Shown: positions 1 to 11,820 of the stretch, one piece after another
Position numbering within the stretch: the stretch's first letter is position 1
Layout: each line of letters opens with the position of its first letter
Assembly: GCA_003255025.1 (NCBI GenBank)
Contig: QANY01003934.1
Coordinates: forward strand, 1 to 64,000
From: Datisca glomerata
Taxonomy: Eukaryota; Streptophyta; Magnoliopsida; Cucurbitales; Datiscaceae
Direction of reading: 5' to 3'
DNA: 64,000 nucleotides
The notes under the pieces: generated by a model
The model's database searches: none
Told to the model about the DNA's origin: nothing
Seen by the model: only the letters and a program-made list of their open reading frames with translations
Translations under genes and position numbers: made by a program

Positions 1-501
1 CTTATTCATTGGTTTATGCCCCAGTATTTGGCTTCACGTTGATATGAAGAAAAAATGAATAATTTCTCCATATTTTGCTCATTTTATGTACTTTAATTGT
101 AATCCTCCAATCGTGTTTTGGCCTTCGTCATGTGCATACTAACTTTTCTCGTGGTGACTTTTCAGATTTCACCTCACACTCAGACCGTCTTTCTTAGTTC
201 CTATTCTTTTCTTTTTTTTTTTCCTTTTTTCAATTAGATTCCACCTAACCAAGTTTATGCTTCTGAGTTATTTTAAAAGTAATTAATGATATCTTTGAAT
301 TAAAAAGAATAAGAAATAATAGAAATAACAAGAAGATGAAGTATATGTATTTATCAATTAAAAGAAGGCTCTTCATCGATGATGAACAATGCTTACAAAC
401 AAGGATTTGGATTATGGAATAAGAATTTCTCCAGTATTCGAGACGGATCTTTTTGAAAATATTTTTTTTGCCCAAATTAATTTTTCCCATCCTTAAAGCG
501 G

Positions 502-1500
502 TCAAACAAAATACTTCTTGACTGAATCTGAATTAATTACGTGCGGTAAATCATCTCCGTCCATGTTTGTTACAATGAGAGCTCCTCCCGAGAATGCCTT
601 CTTGACTACGAAAGGTCCTTCATAATTTGGGGTCTGTTTCCCACGATAATCTTTTTGATATGGGAGTATCTTTTTCAACATCAAATCTCCTTCCCAGAAA
701 CATCCGGGACGTAGTTTTTTGTCATACACGTGCATCATTTTTCTTTGATATAATTTTCCTCTACATAATGCAGTCAATCTTTTTTTCTCGAAGAAATTCA
801 GTTGCTCATATCATGTTTGTACCCATCTATGCTTCTTCTAATTTAGCCTCCATTAAAACTTTAAGGGAGGGAATTTCCACCTTAATTGGAAGGACTGCAT
901 CCATGCCATAACCAAAGAGAATGGCGTTACCCCAGTTGATATCCGGACTGATATGCGGTACCCATATACTGCAAACCTGAGCATCTCATGCCAATCCTTA
1001 TAAACCTCCGTCATCTTCTCTATGATATTTTTAAGTTCTTATTGGCCGCTTCCACTGCTCCGTTCATCTTCTGAGATAGGGGGATGAATTATGATGCTTA
1101 ATTTTAAAATGCTTACATAATTCTTTCATCATCTTGTTATTTAAGTTTGTTCCATTTATCTGTGATGATCCTTTCAGGTGGACGATATCGGAAAATTATT
1201 TCCTTTTTAATGAACTTAGCACCGCACTTCTTGTTACACTCGAATAAGAACTCGTCTCCACCCATTTGGTAAAATAATCTATAGAGACCAAAATGAAACG
1301 ATGCATGTTAGAGGCTTTTGGTGTGATGGCACCAATGACGTCCATGCCCCACATAGAGAACGGCCAAGGTGTGGCCATGACATGTAAAATGGATGTGAGT
1401 ACATGAATTTGATCCGTATGAATTTGACCTTTATGACATTTCTTGGCATATTTGATGCAGTTAGATTCTAGAGTCAACCAATAATATCATGCTCTCAAGA
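502..1500 (-). pseudogene. Ty3/gypsy integrase remnant (Tat-1)
   Basis: The C-terminal part (502-777) has the run FSGGALIVTNMDGDDLPH followed by a VKKYF-type ending, typical of the integrase tail of Tat-type plant Ty3/gypsy elements. The segment 1196-1477 contains PWPFSMWGMDVIG, which includes the first catalytic Asp of the DDE triad, and DYFTKWVE just downstream. Between them (about 780-1195) the frame is interrupted and I could not place the second Asp or the Glu. On the host chromosome this enzyme would insert the cDNA copy; this one cannot act. The IN tail ends close to the end of the coding region, as expected for gag-PR-RT-RH-IN order. Confidence 0.85.
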
Positions 1501-1768
1501 TTTGTTTGGCGATTATGTGTCCATTAGCATGAACCCCACAATTTTCTTCGTGAACTTCCTCTATGATTTGATTCACTTCTCTCGTATCAACACATCTTAA
1601 AAGCACCATATCACGGTTTCTTTTGTAAGGTATTTTATCGTTCAAGAAGAAGCCCATGGATAATCTTCTAATAGTACGTTTATCATTCTCGAAAGTTTTG
1701 GATGGATATTTCCCATTATTTATATACTGCTTGATGTCGTAATACCATGGTCTTGTGTCTAGCTCTTC

Positions 1769-2319
1769 TTAAATGCTCATACAGTGAGCAGGAAAATCTC
1801 GCTTCTCAATTTTTATGGATTGAACTTCTTCCTTAAAGTATGTGATAAACATGGACGCTAGGGTTGCCAGTGCATCTGCAATTTGATTATTCCCTCTCGG
1901 TATGTGGTCAAATGAGATCACTTCAAAAGTTTCACTTAACTTAGTTACATGTTTGTTGTAAGGTACCAGCTTGGAGTCTCTAGCTTCCCATTCCCCGTTT
2001 AGTTGTCGTATCACTAATAACGAATCTCTGTACACTCGAAGCTTCCTTCTCTTCATATCATAAGCTGCTTGAATTCCATGGAACATACCTCATATTCCGC
2101 TACATTGTTTGTACAGTCAAAGCATTGTTTTACCATGAATGGGAAAAACTTTCTCTCAGGAGATTTGAAGATTGCCCCAATTCCATATCTTACATCATTA
2201 AATGCGCCATCAAATAACATTATCCATAATTCTGGATCCATAGATTCTCCTTCATTTTTTAATATGAAAGATACATTCTCATCATGAAAATCAAACTTAA
2301 TAGGCTCATAATCTTGCAC
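1769..2319 (-). pseudogene. Ty3/gypsy RNase H remnant (Tat-1)
   Basis: Two overlapping minus-strand frames together carry RNase H features: an LFDGAFND-type first acidic motif, NNVAEYEV around the catalytic Glu, DSLLVIRQLNGEW with the next Asp, and a C-terminal HIPRGNNQIADALATLAS block. The frame shifts between the two pieces at about 2053-2086. Its place directly downstream of RT and upstream of integrase is the usual pol order. This domain would remove the RNA template during reverse transcription; here it is a broken relic. Confidence 0.85.
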
Positions 2320-2329
2320 AGGTTGATTT

Positions 2330-3960
2330 GCCAGATAATCAGCAAATACACTTCATTTTATTGACTTTCTCGTGACATAGACAATATCATATTCCATGAG
2401 CAACATTTGCCATTTAGCAATTCGCCCAGAAAGTGATAGATTTTCAAAGATATACTTGATTGGATCCATCTTTGAAATTAACCAAGTGGTGTGGTATAAC
2501 ATGTATTGTGTAAGTCGGTGAGCAACCCAGGCTTATGCATAACACATTTTTTCTAACATCGAATAATTAGCCTCATAGTTTGTGAACCTTTTTCTCAAAT
2601 AGTATATTTATTTTTCTTTCCTTCCAGAGGCATCGTGTTGGCCAAGTACGCAACCCATGCATTATTATGTTATTGTAAGATACAAAATGAGTGGACGCCC
2701 TGGAGTTGGAGGAACAAGTATATGCGGATTTTACAGGTATTGCTTGATCTTCTCAAAAGTATTTTTGGCAATCATCATTTCATCATTATGTATCACTTTT
2801 GCAAAGAATTTTAAAGATAGGTTCACAAGTTGCAGTTAGCTGTGAGATGAACCGGGCTATGTAATTTAATCTCTCTAAGAAACCTCTAACTTCCTTTTGA
2901 GTTTGAGGTTGTGGCATATCAATGATGGCTCGAACCTTGTCAAGGTCAACTTTTATTCATTCCTTGCTCATGAAAAAACCATGTAGTATCCCTGGAGATG
3001 CTGTGAATGTACACTTTGTCAAGTTAAGCTTTAACTGGAACTTTCTCAATCGTTCAAATAGTTTTCACAGAGTGATAGTGTGATATTCCCCATGACGAGA
3101 TTTGGCAATCATGTTGTCAACGTACACTTCGATTTCTTTATGCATCATATCATAAAACAGTGTTGCCATTGCCCATTAGTAAGTCACCCTTGCATTCTTT
3201 AGACCATATGGCATATAACCTTATAACAAAATGTACCCCCCATAAAGTAAAAATGGTATTTTCACGGTCTTTAGGAGCCAATTTGATTTGGTTATACTCC
3301 AAAAAATCATCCATGAAAGAGAAGGTTGGATGTCCTATAGTGTGATCTACTAAGACATCGATATGGGGTAATGAAAAATTATCCTTGGGGCTTGCCCGAT
3401 TTAAGTCTCTATAATCAACTCACATCCTTACTTTCTCATTTTTCTTCAGCACTGAGACTATGTTAGCAACCCATTCAAGGTATTTTGCTACTTCTAGAAA
3501 ACCCACATCTACTTGCTTTTTAACTTCTTCTTTGATCTGTACCAACATGTCTGGTTTCATTTTCTGTAACTTTTATCGTACTGGTTTACTTTCGGGCATA
3601 AGTCACAAATGATGAATCGTGATGTCCATGTCTAGACCTGGCATATCTTGGTAATACCATGCAAAGACATCGATATACTCCTTGAGTAAGTCAATTAATT
3701 GTCAGTGACTTTCACTTGTCATAGAAGTGTCGATTTGGACTTCTTTCGTCTCTTCATCCAATCTCAAACTTATCACCTCCGTTAACTCTTAATATGGTTG
3801 AGTTATTTTATCATTCTTAACATTTCTGGAGATGGTTCAAAATTATCCTCGTCACTTTCATCTAACTCTACGCTAAAAATGAGATTGTTGAAGTTATTGC
3901 TTATGCTCGTGTTTTCAAAATCACCGTTCCCAAACCTGAATCAGATTATTAGATGAAATG
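2330..3960 (-). pseudogene. Ty3/gypsy reverse transcriptase remnant (Tat-1)
   Basis: Minus-strand translation over about 3,780-2,850 shows the RT landmarks DVFAWYYQDMPGL, KVRMWVDYRDLNRASPKDNF and a palm motif that reads YVDN instead of YVDD (3,113-3,124). The second metal-binding Asp is therefore replaced, which alone would be expected to abolish polymerase activity. Stops and frame changes are frequent. The linker upstream of RT reaches about 3,960, where minus-strand similarity ends next to the inverted gag block. Confidence 0.85.
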
Positions 3961-4259
3961 AAGGCGAGAAAAGAAAATAAACAATACATGAGTATGAACA
4001 ATATTTTAAAAATGGAAAAAGTAGACATAAAAGGAAGAAAAAAGAATTGGAATTGTATTTATCATTAACAGAAGGAAACGAAACAAGTTTTTAGACTTTC
4101 ATTCAAAGAGATGACATGAAACAGACGAAAATATAGGCCCATAACAACGAAATTTCAAAGACATTGGATAAAATCATTAGAATTTTGGCATTAACACATT
4201 ACTCTTAAAATTTCCAAGAAGCACATGTAGCTCGGTGACATCCCAATTGTTAAGCTCAT

Positions 4260-5700
4260 GATAAAATCCTTAAGGGGCTCAATCATCACAAAATCAACTG
4301 TCAAATGATACTCCACCTTACCCTACTAGGTTCACTCCAACCTATCAGCGTCATCAGACTTACCACTTTCAGCATGTTTCACCACCAATAAATATCTAGC
4401 ACTATCCATTTCCAAATGTCCAAAAAATGATGCAGACAGGGAAAATTGGATACAACCCATCCATAATGGCACATGTCCACAACCAAGCTTTCACTCCACA
4501 AGGCGAACTCGCTAATGAGTCAATCATCATACCCGATGTTGATGACCCAAAGGGGCAGAAGCCTGTTACTAAACCAAGCAAAGACCCGCTGTCAAAAGAT
4601 AAGCTGGACTTGTTAGAGGAAAGATTGTGCGCCATTGAAGGGGAAGATGTATTTGTACCATTGATGCCTCTCAACAATGTTTAGTCCCAGATGTGACCAT
4701 CCCACACAAATTTAAACTACCTGAGTTTGAAAAATATGATGGTAGTACATGCCCGAGAAGTCACCTTATTATGTACTGCAGATAGATGGTTATTTGTGCA
4801 AATGATGATAAGTTGCTAATTCATTCCTTCCAAGATAACTTGATGGGGGTTGCATCTTGCTGGTATATCCAATTGGATAACCAACATATTCAGAGGTTGA
4901 AATATTTAGGTGATAATTTCTTAAGACAATACAAGTACAACATAAACATGACTCCTGATCGTCTGGATCTATAAAAGATTGGGAAAAAGCCTCTTTAAAG
5001 AATATGCACAAAGGTGGAGGGAATTAGCTACTCAGGTGCACCTCCCTCGTCAGAAAAGGAGATGGCTACAATGCTGATTAACACCTTAAGATCTCCATTC
5101 TATGATAGGATGATTGGAAACACTTTAAAAAACTTCTCTGACATTATAGTGATTGGTAAAAGGATTGAATATGGGGTAAAGAATGTAAGAATTTTGGAAG
5201 TCGTATCAGATACATCATCCGTAAAAAAGAGGCTGCCGTTGAAGTGAAAAGAAGGGGATGTACATATGATCAATTTTAGATACCCATCACAAGCTACGAA
5301 TCCGAGGCAGAGATTTTCAAAGTATAGTGAAGGGCCTCAATCTGTGACATATTATGTGACAAATACCTCACAAATTTCGTGCAATTATCATTCTCAGCAA
5401 TCAACATTTCAAAACAACCCGAGACCCAGTTTCAGACCATCGACTCACCAGTAAAATGTTGGTCAGTGTGATCACCCTCTGAGGGGAAATAGAAATAATC
5501 AACGTTTTGTCCAATATGATCCAATCTCCATGTCATATACAGAACTCTTACCACAATTGATAGAGAATAATCAATTAGTGTCAATTCCTTATGAATCTCT
5601 ACAACCACCATACCCAAGATGGTATGATTCGACTGCTCGCTGTGATTATCATGCTCGAACAGTGGGACATTAGACTGAGAATTACATGACATTGAAAGGT
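4260..5700 (+). pseudogene. gag middle region of Tat-1, in reversed orientation
   Basis: Plus-strand frames hold a gag-like stretch: a Gln/Pro/Tyr-rich start, a linker with LDLLEERLCAIEG (about 4,600-4,640), then a capsid-like part with KFKLPEFEKYDGSTCP and MVICANDDKLLIHSFQDNL (about 4,710-4,850). Further on come ASCWYIQLD and a downstream YSELLPQLIENNQLV segment (about 5,540-5,580). These are familiar in gag of Tat-type plant Ty3/gypsy elements. The block reads opposite to the gag N-terminus (7,541-7,858) and to pol (502-3,960), so it has probably been inverted. Several stops interrupt it. Confidence 0.75.
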
Positions 5701-5711
5701 AGAGTCATGGA

Positions 5712-6242
5712 TTGATCAAGGCTGGATGGTTGAATTTCAGAAAGGCTAATGGGAACCCAGATATCAATTCTAACCCTCTACCAAATCATGGGTATCCTAT
5801 CATAAACGCAATTGAGGAATATTTTTCATATGGAAATAAGGATGTGGCAGATGTGAGCACGTCAATGGAAATACTTTTCCATCTTCTTTCTAAAGTAGGG
5901 TACATCTACCCAACACGCTCAGAGGATGAAGGCGTTTCTAGGACGCATATGCATGATCTTGATTGTTTGTTTCATAAGAATATGTTGGGGCATACAATTG
6001 AGGAATGTGCTTATTTTAAAATGGAAGTGCAAAAGTTGTTGGATGCAAAGATACTTACAATAACTCATAAAGGAGAAAGGGAATACCAGGAATATGACTC
6101 TTTAGTCCTCATGATAACTAAAGAATCATATGAAATTAATGTTAAATTTCCGTCCTATATCCCAAATCCTCTCACAATAAATTATGGGGAAAAGTCAATT
6201 CGCACCACTACGTCTTATGCTCTAATGTCCATCACCATCTAA
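5712..6242 (+). pseudogene. gag C-terminal / zinc-knuckle-like region of Tat-1 (reversed)
   Basis: A 176-codon open stretch contains CLFHKNMLGHTIEECAYFK, a Cys/His pattern at the position where Tat-type gag proteins have a CxxHx(n)GHxxExC knuckle, followed by a Lys/Leu helix (KMEVQKLLDAKI). It directly follows the gag-middle block on the same strand and precedes the protease, so local order is intact inside the inverted segment. This is the longest unbroken frame left in the element. The stretch 6,243-6,713 continues as linker (residue run RKGKAKEGDNG near 6,465) with stops. Confidence 0.65.
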
Positions 6243-6713
6243 ATACCGGGTGCGTTTACTTATAAGGATTCAAGAGCAATACCATGGAGGTACGAATATG
6301 AGGTTATTACAAGTAGTAACGATAAAACTCAAGCGCTAAATTCGTCAGACCTCGATCTTTCCATAACTAATATTCCGGGAGTAGGTGGGATGACGAGGAA
6401 TGGCAGATGCTACACGCCAAAAGTTTTGAAAATAGATAAAAGCGACGAATTTGTAAGGCAAAGGAAAGGGAAAGCCAAAGAAGGCGACAATGGTCATGAG
6501 TTCCAAGGAGAAATGCATGGGGGCCAAGTGATAGACCTGGATATAATAAGAGGTATAGAGAAAGAAAATGAAGTATCTGAAGAAGAAGTATGAGAATTTT
6601 TCAAGCTCATCAAGCAAATCGAGTATAAGATGATAGAACAACTTAATCGCTTACTTGCTCGCATATCTTTACTATCACTATTTCTGAATTTTGAGCCACA
6701 TCACTAAGCATTA

Positions 6714-7600
6714 TTGAAGGTGTTGAATCAAGCATATGTCTGTCACGACATTACGGTAGAGAAGTTGAATGTAATTATGGAAAATATTACCGCACCAAAT
6801 TTTATCACTTTCACAGATGATAAAATCTCTGCCGATGGTACTGGACACACCAGAGCTCTACATATATCTGTGAAATGTAGGGATTATGTTGTTGTAAAAG
6901 TATTGATTGATAACAGCTCGTCTCTAAATGTAATGCCAAGATCCACACTAGCAAAGCTCTCTGTGGACGCGACACATATGCGACTGAGTATGATGATAGT
7001 AAGAACATTTAATGGTACCCAAAGAGAATTAGTCGGAGTCATTGAGATACAAATTCAAATCGTGTCATGCCTATTCAATATTGTTTTCCAAGTGATGGAC
7101 ATAAATCCAGCATACAGTTTTCTTTTAGGTCGACCATGAATTCACTCTACTGGGGCCGTACCATCTTCCTTACATTAGAAGCTGAAATTTATAATGGATC
7201 ATAAACTTATTTGTATATATGAGGAATGAGATTTATTGGTATCCAAGCCGACTACCATGTCATATGTTGAGGTGGTAGAAGAAGCATTGGAGTGCTCATT
7301 TTGATCATTTGAGATTGCGAACACCACATTTGTTGCTTGTGGAAAACTCGCTCAAACATCAAGCCTATCAAAAGCATCTCAGATCTAGCAACGTTGATGA
7401 TAAAAGAGGGATACAAGCCAGGTAAAAGACTCAGGGGGTAAGCATCAAGGCATAAATAAGTTTATTGAGTGGGACAAGAATGAGCAAAGGTTTGGGCTTG
7501 GATATAGACTGATCAAGGCTGATAGAGGGAGAGTGGAAGCTCAAAAGAAAGAAAAGATGATTGCTAGGCTCGAAAATAGGGAATTAGATATGTAAATGGC
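6714..7600 (+). pseudogene. Aspartic protease region of Tat-1 (reversed)
   Basis: The frame 6,714-7,139 contains VKVLIDNSSSLNVMPRSTL, the retropepsin-like active-site region of Tat-type elements (normally LIDNGSSLNVMP), and ends with INPAYSFLLGRP, the second conserved block. The Gly after Asp-Asn is replaced by Ser. Similarity continues with stops to about 7,600, where a FRSGGI-type run characteristic of the protease-RT linker is seen. The protease would cleave the Gag-Pol precursor. It lies on the plus strand, opposite to the RT it should precede. Confidence 0.75.
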
Positions 7601-7858
7601 AATCATACCCCATATTTCTAAATCCTTCAGAAGTGGGGGAATTTCAGTCGAAGAACTGATCACAGTAGGGCAGTACATCCTTGAAGATGATATCGCCCAG
7701 CTTTTAATATCCGCAATCTTAGGAAAATCATCAAGTGCAAGTACAGATTCTCCCTTACTGGCAGCGAGGAGTTCCAGGACTCTGGCCATTTGCTCTTTCA
7801 GCTTCCTAATTTCTTCTTTCATTTTCTCTCGCGATTGCTCTCTTTCTTGCTCGTCCAT
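7541..7858 (-). pseudogene. gag N-terminal coiled-coil fragment of Tat-1
   Basis: The 105-codon minus-strand frame starts MDEQEREQSREKMKEEIRKL, then a Leu/Met heptad-like run (LKEQMARVLELLAAS). This resembles the N-terminal coiled coil of Tat-type gag. Similarity fades after about 50 residues, close to where the plus-strand protease remnant ends, so an inversion breakpoint is inferred between about 7,600 and 7,700. The orientation agrees with the upstream ORF (8,940-10,176) and with pol. Confidence 0.55.
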
Positions 7859-7919
7859 GACCCTAACTTGAGCTCGCGTTCGATAGGGATGTCAGAGTTG
7901 ACATGCTATCTTTGAAAAG

Positions 7920-8939
7920 TTTTTTTAATATAAATAAAAATAAAACAATGAGATGGTAAATTTATGCATGAGAAATGATACTGCGCAAAGTGAAAGTCCA
8001 AAAGTACTCAATTTCATTCAATTAATAGAGTCATCCACTACATTTGAGTATATAGAAGTCAACTACACTACTCTGCAATATGAGTTTATACAAAATGACC
8101 AAAATGACCCAAATCTCTGTTGATTTCTTTCAAAAACTTAGACAAGTTCTCCCTATTAGGATGGATGGGCAAAACATTTTTTTTTAAAAATTAATGCTTG
8201 TTCCGCCAAATTGCTCGCTCTCAAGGCCAAGCCTTTAAGCCATTCCATAGCATGCCCTTATCGTTGTCGAATCAAGTCCTGCTCTTGTTGCAGTAACTAG
8301 TAATCATATCTCAGTGCATCGACATTAGCATCATTATTTCTTGCCAATTTCTTTGCCACGTTTTAATACGCTCTAACTTGATGCTCAGGGCTTGCAATGA
8401 CTTTCAATAGTTCTTCGCTATCATTTGGTGACTCGAGCTTCTAACTTTTTGATACTCTAAATCAACTTATGAATTATCAGCGATTCGTCGTAATGAGTTA
8501 TATTGTTCTTCTAACTCAACGATGTACACATTCTTCTTATCGCAGCCCCCTTAACCTCTTCTAAAACCTCTTGTACTAGTTTATTTTTCTTTTCTAGCTT
8601 CATGATTCGATCCTCTTGTTCATAGATTACCCCTCAAAAATTATCATTGTCCTCTGCCATCTTTCTAATTTTTTTGTCCAGTTTGTGAGTGTTAGTTCCC
8701 AACCCTAAGTTTTTTCACTTAAGATATTCTTGATCCTTAACCTTATTTCTTAAATCTCTGAGTTGTTTTTCAGCTTCGATCCTATGTTTTCCAGACAAAT
8801 TCATTTCGACTGTTAGACGTCTATTTTATTCAATAGAGCTAAATTCTTTTGACGCTCCTCATATAACTCATCCTGCTCCTCCTTTTTAACAATCTCCTGA
8901 TGTGCTTCCGGTAACTTATATGATTGTAACTCCTCAACT
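7920..8939 (-). pseudogene. Linker and coiled-coil tail between the extra ORF and gag (Tat-1)
   Basis: The minus-strand translation just below 8,940 is rich in Glu, Lys and Leu (for example EIVKKEEQDELYEERQKNL), consistent with the coiled-coil tail that follows the DUF7745-type domain in these elements. Stops are frequent and no complete frame remains. Between about 7,920 and 8,200 I see only AT-rich sequence. Confidence 0.5.
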
Positions 8940-10176
8940 GGTAAGGCACTAGTCACTTTGCCTCTACTCTAAAACCACACTTCATACTCCTTTGTGCGAT
9001 TCATGGGGTTCTTCTCATTTCGTAATATTCTCGTTATTTTCCAAGCTCCAATTAGCTGTTGCAATTTTTGTTCAATATCTTGAGAATCATAACTGATTTC
9101 AATGTCCTTCAATGTGTGCGTGGCAGGGATAAACTGTCTCATGTATAATTGATGGAGCACCATTAGCGAGCATAACTTATAGAGCCCCATGGTCCTAAGA
9201 GTGGGACCCCTTGATAGTCGCTACATCTATAGATCATTGATGTCAATGGCATCCAATGGGTTTTCCATATAACATCCACACCCCTTTGTGGGAAACTATG
9301 GATTCCATTTGGCCATTCCAAATTCTACAATGGGGATTCTCGTCTTCATCCGTGGACTTGAAAACTTAACTTGAGGGCATTTGAAATCTGGTGGACATCT
9401 TCAATGGCTAAGAATCCAAATTACACAAAAAGATGGGGAGCCGGTGAACTTCCGTTTTCCCAACACTCGTATGTGATTTAAGGAACGAAAAATCTCAGTG
9501 AGAATTGAGATAACCAAGTTTACACCATGTTCAACTTGAAAGAACATTTAAGTTCCTTTATCATCCACATAACCTTAAATCTTTGAAAATAATACAGTGC
9601 CATAAATACATAGTGCATAAAGAGCCATACCCTTATCTTCCTTCAAGACATTTTGGGTGAGATCTTGGAGATAATCCAGCGGCATACACTCATTCCCCCA
9701 TTAACTTTGAAAATCTCAGATGCATGGACATTACCCTAGAGCTTGGATAAAGCTCTATTCAATGTGAGCATTTTTTCGTAATTATAAACTTTATCCGTTC
9801 TTTGCAGCGGGACGTTTAGTAGGGCTTGATATTCTTCAACTGTAGGAGTAAGATCAATTGTTCCAAAGGTGAAACATTTGTACAGAGGGTCCCAAAAATG
9901 CATTAAAGCCTTAAGAACGGGAGTGTTGACTATAATATACAGAAGATAAGCGATGTGACCATATTTGCTGACAAACAAATTTTTCTGCTTCGGGGAAAAA
10001 TCCTCCCATATCTTCTTCAACCTCTCCAAGTTAGTGTGTGAGAACTCTATCTTAGTGATTGATAGTAGAAGAATGACATCCTCCTTTTTCATATAATCTC
10101 CTTTTCGTTTAAGTGTTTCCTCTGACCATTGGGCTATTGTAACTTGATCTTCTATCACACTCGGAGTAGAAATCAT
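8940..10176 (-). pseudogene. Extra 5' ORF of Tat-type element (DUF7745-like)
   Basis: The best-preserved part (9,736-10,176) begins MISTPSVIEDQVTIAQWSEE and contains FWDPLYKCFTFGTIDLTPT followed by VEEYQALLNVPLQ. A second piece (8,969-9,190) has MVLHQLYMRQFIPATHTL. This combination marks the plant-specific DUF7745-type ORF upstream of gag in Tat/Ogre-like elements, often misannotated as a host protein. Its biochemical role is not established. Here it is broken between about 9,190 and 9,735. The start at 10,176 is the first Met of the conserved frame, 640 bp downstream of the primer-binding site. Confidence 0.7.
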
Positions 10177-10812
10177 GGTCTCTAAAATATGAATGAATTG
10201 AATACTTCTTTACAATCCATATTACGCAGCATGATGCATGTATGCAAAAAAAAAGACGAAGTCAGAAGTGTTACAATGGGGAAGAAAAGAAATGCTTAAA
10301 GAGCGTAGGACATATATACATGAACAAAATTAGCCATGGTACCATATTTAATTAGAATCTCTATTTCTATCAAACATTAATCATGATATCGGCTCTAAGA
10401 ACAAAATTCATGTGTGGTTGGGCTCTCAAATCTCTTAATAGGCTCTCAAGTTGTCCGCGCTATAATCCGAACAGTGTAATATGGGCCCCCACACGGTATC
10501 CCGAAAAGGTCGACCTGAGTGAGAACTTTCATGAGCCTGCACGAGAATCGCAGCTCCACGAAGGCATTCCACTACTCATTCTTACTAGTCCTATAGAAAA
10601 ATCCTGGCTACAGGGCTAGTGCATATGTGTAAATATAAAAATTGTGTAAAGAAATATACTTCACAAAAAAATGAACTATATACAACTACAAGCATGAATT
10701 AGAAAAAAATAATGAATCAAATAAACAAACAAAGAACCACACAAAAGAATAACATATGATAAAACTTTGGCTTGACTCTCTATCGATCTAAAAATGGTTA
10801 GAACAATTGTTT
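10177..10812 (-). other. 5' leader of Tat-1 between primer-binding site and first ORF
   Basis: No coding similarity was recognised. The segment contains a locally GC-richer patch (about 10,400-10,600) in an otherwise AT-rich leader. The 78-codon plus-strand frame inside it is antisense to the element and resembles nothing I know. Long leaders are usual in Tat-type elements. Confidence 0.45.
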
Positions 10813-10832
10813 GTCCCTAGTAGAGTCTCCAA
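10813..10832 (-). other. Primer-binding site, tRNA-Arg-like (Tat-1)
   Basis: The minus strand reads TTGGAGACTCTACTAGGGAC. This differs at three positions from the TGGCGACTCTGCTGGGGAC-type site that I associate with Ogre/Tat elements primed by tRNA-Arg. It sits where a primer site should be, between the LTR-like region (right) and the first ORF (left), and it fixes the element's polarity. Confidence 0.55.
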
Positions 10833-11600
10833 GCAGTCGCAATGTACATGCGACGCGAAGCGGCGATTAAAAAAATCATTTGTGGAGGACGAAATTCGGA
10901 GTCGCCACCAATCATTTTAGGGTGTGATAGATCACCTAATTTTAAAATAAATCTTTTGGTCCACGGAAACTCTAAGTTGGTTTGGGAGTCCGTTTGTGTG
11001 TGGGGAAGGTATTAGCATCCCACAATACTCATTATTGAAATGATTACTAAATTTAATCAAATACTATCCAAATTATATTTTAAAACAAGATTAAAGAAAT
11101 TCATTTTTGAATGTCGCATTTGGTACATTTTGCATCATAAGAATGGAAAATAAATGACATTTAATGAGTGGAACAAAGACCATTAAAAATTATTTTTTGT
11201 TTTTTTATATATATATTTTTTAAAATTAAAGCATTATTGGACTCATTCTCGGTATCCCAAAAATAATTACTCACCTTGGTAGTTCGAGAAATTTGGTATC
11301 CGAAAATTCTTAAAATCCGTCATCGGATATTTTAGTTTAAACTAAATAATGAAATTAAAAAAATTTACATCTAATTGTTATGGCTTTAGTTTATGAACAA
11401 CAATTCTGATGATAGAAAAATGAAACAATAATCACATACAATCATGATGATATGAAAATAATACATAGATAAATAAGAAGAGATAATAACTATAAAGAAA
11501 AAGAAAGAATAATGGAAAGAAAGGTTAGAGAAGATAAAATGTATGATAAATTTAAAAGGAATATGTAGAGTGACAATAAGGAAACAATATGTGAAATAAG
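10833..11600 (-). repeat. Probable 5' LTR (partial) of Tat-1
   Basis: The plus strand shows GGAGTCGCCACC (about 10,907) and GGGAAGGTATTAGCATCCC (about 11,004), phrases that recur in LTR/leader DNA of plant Tat elements. The inner end is set by the primer site. The outer end is obscured by AT-rich DNA and by the pararetrovirus to the right, and no partner LTR is visible in the window, so the extent is approximate. Confidence 0.45.
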
Positions 11601-11677
11601 TATATATATATATATAAACAAAATAAATTAAAACAAACCATAATATCTACTCATTAAAAAAACAATATATATATATA
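11601..11677. repeat. (TA)n tracts at the left edge of the endogenous pararetrovirus
   Basis: Two pure alternating tracts, about 11,601-11,616 and 11,665-11,677, lie immediately outside the viral intergenic region. A matching tract borders the right edge at about 19,129-19,143. Confidence 0.8.
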
Positions 11678-11777
11678 ATCAAAGACTAATTAAAGAGGGG
11701 TATTAAGATGCAAGAAGATAAACAGTGATTACAAAAACTATATTTTGGTGTAAGATCAAATACTTACACAAACAATA

Positions 11778-11783
11778 TTTATT
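11778..11783 (-). terminator. AATAAA poly(A) signal in the viral intergenic region
   Basis: AATAAA on the minus strand lies about 140 nt after the expected start site of the TATA box at 11,950-11,959. Caulimovirid pregenomic RNAs carry a poly(A) signal this close to the promoter, giving terminally redundant RNA. Confidence 0.5.
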
Positions 11784-11790
11784 GGCAACA

Positions 11791-11820
11791 ATAAATTAGT
11801 GCTCCCGCTCACTAATTTAT
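11791..11820. other. Perfect hairpin in the viral leader
   Basis: Arms ATAAATTAGTG and CACTAATTTAT (11 bp, no mismatch) enclose an 8-nt GC-rich loop (CTCCCGCT). It lies between the TATA box and the AATAAA signal on the viral sense strand, so it would form near the 5' end of the pregenomic RNA and be repeated at its 3' end. Confidence 0.65.

Larger units (their letters stand above)
1..11600 (-). mobile_element. Decayed Tat-type Ty3/gypsy LTR retrotransposon (Tat-1)
   Basis: Domains read on the minus strand from right to left: LTR-like region, primer-binding site (about 10,813), an extra upstream ORF of the DUF7745 type, gag N-terminus, then RT, RNase H and integrase ending at about 502. The gag-middle and protease section (about 4,260-7,600) reads on the plus strand instead. 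The extra ORF before gag and the tRNA-Arg-like primer site fit the Tat/Ogre group of Ty3/gypsy elements. Every domain carries stops and frameshifts, so the copy is old and inactive. The 3' LTR was not recognised and may lie outside the window. The right limit is approximate and is set by the (TA)n tracts that begin at 11,601. Confidence 0.8.

Noticed and set aside
1..240. Possible 3' LTR and polypurine tract of Tat-1 (purine-rich minus strand at about 190-232)
   Set aside because: No similarity to the 10.8-11.6 kb LTR-like region could be seen, so it is not called.
10383..10619. 78-codon plus-strand frame in the Tat-1 leader
   Set aside because: Antisense to the element, no recognisable content, explained by a locally GC-richer patch.
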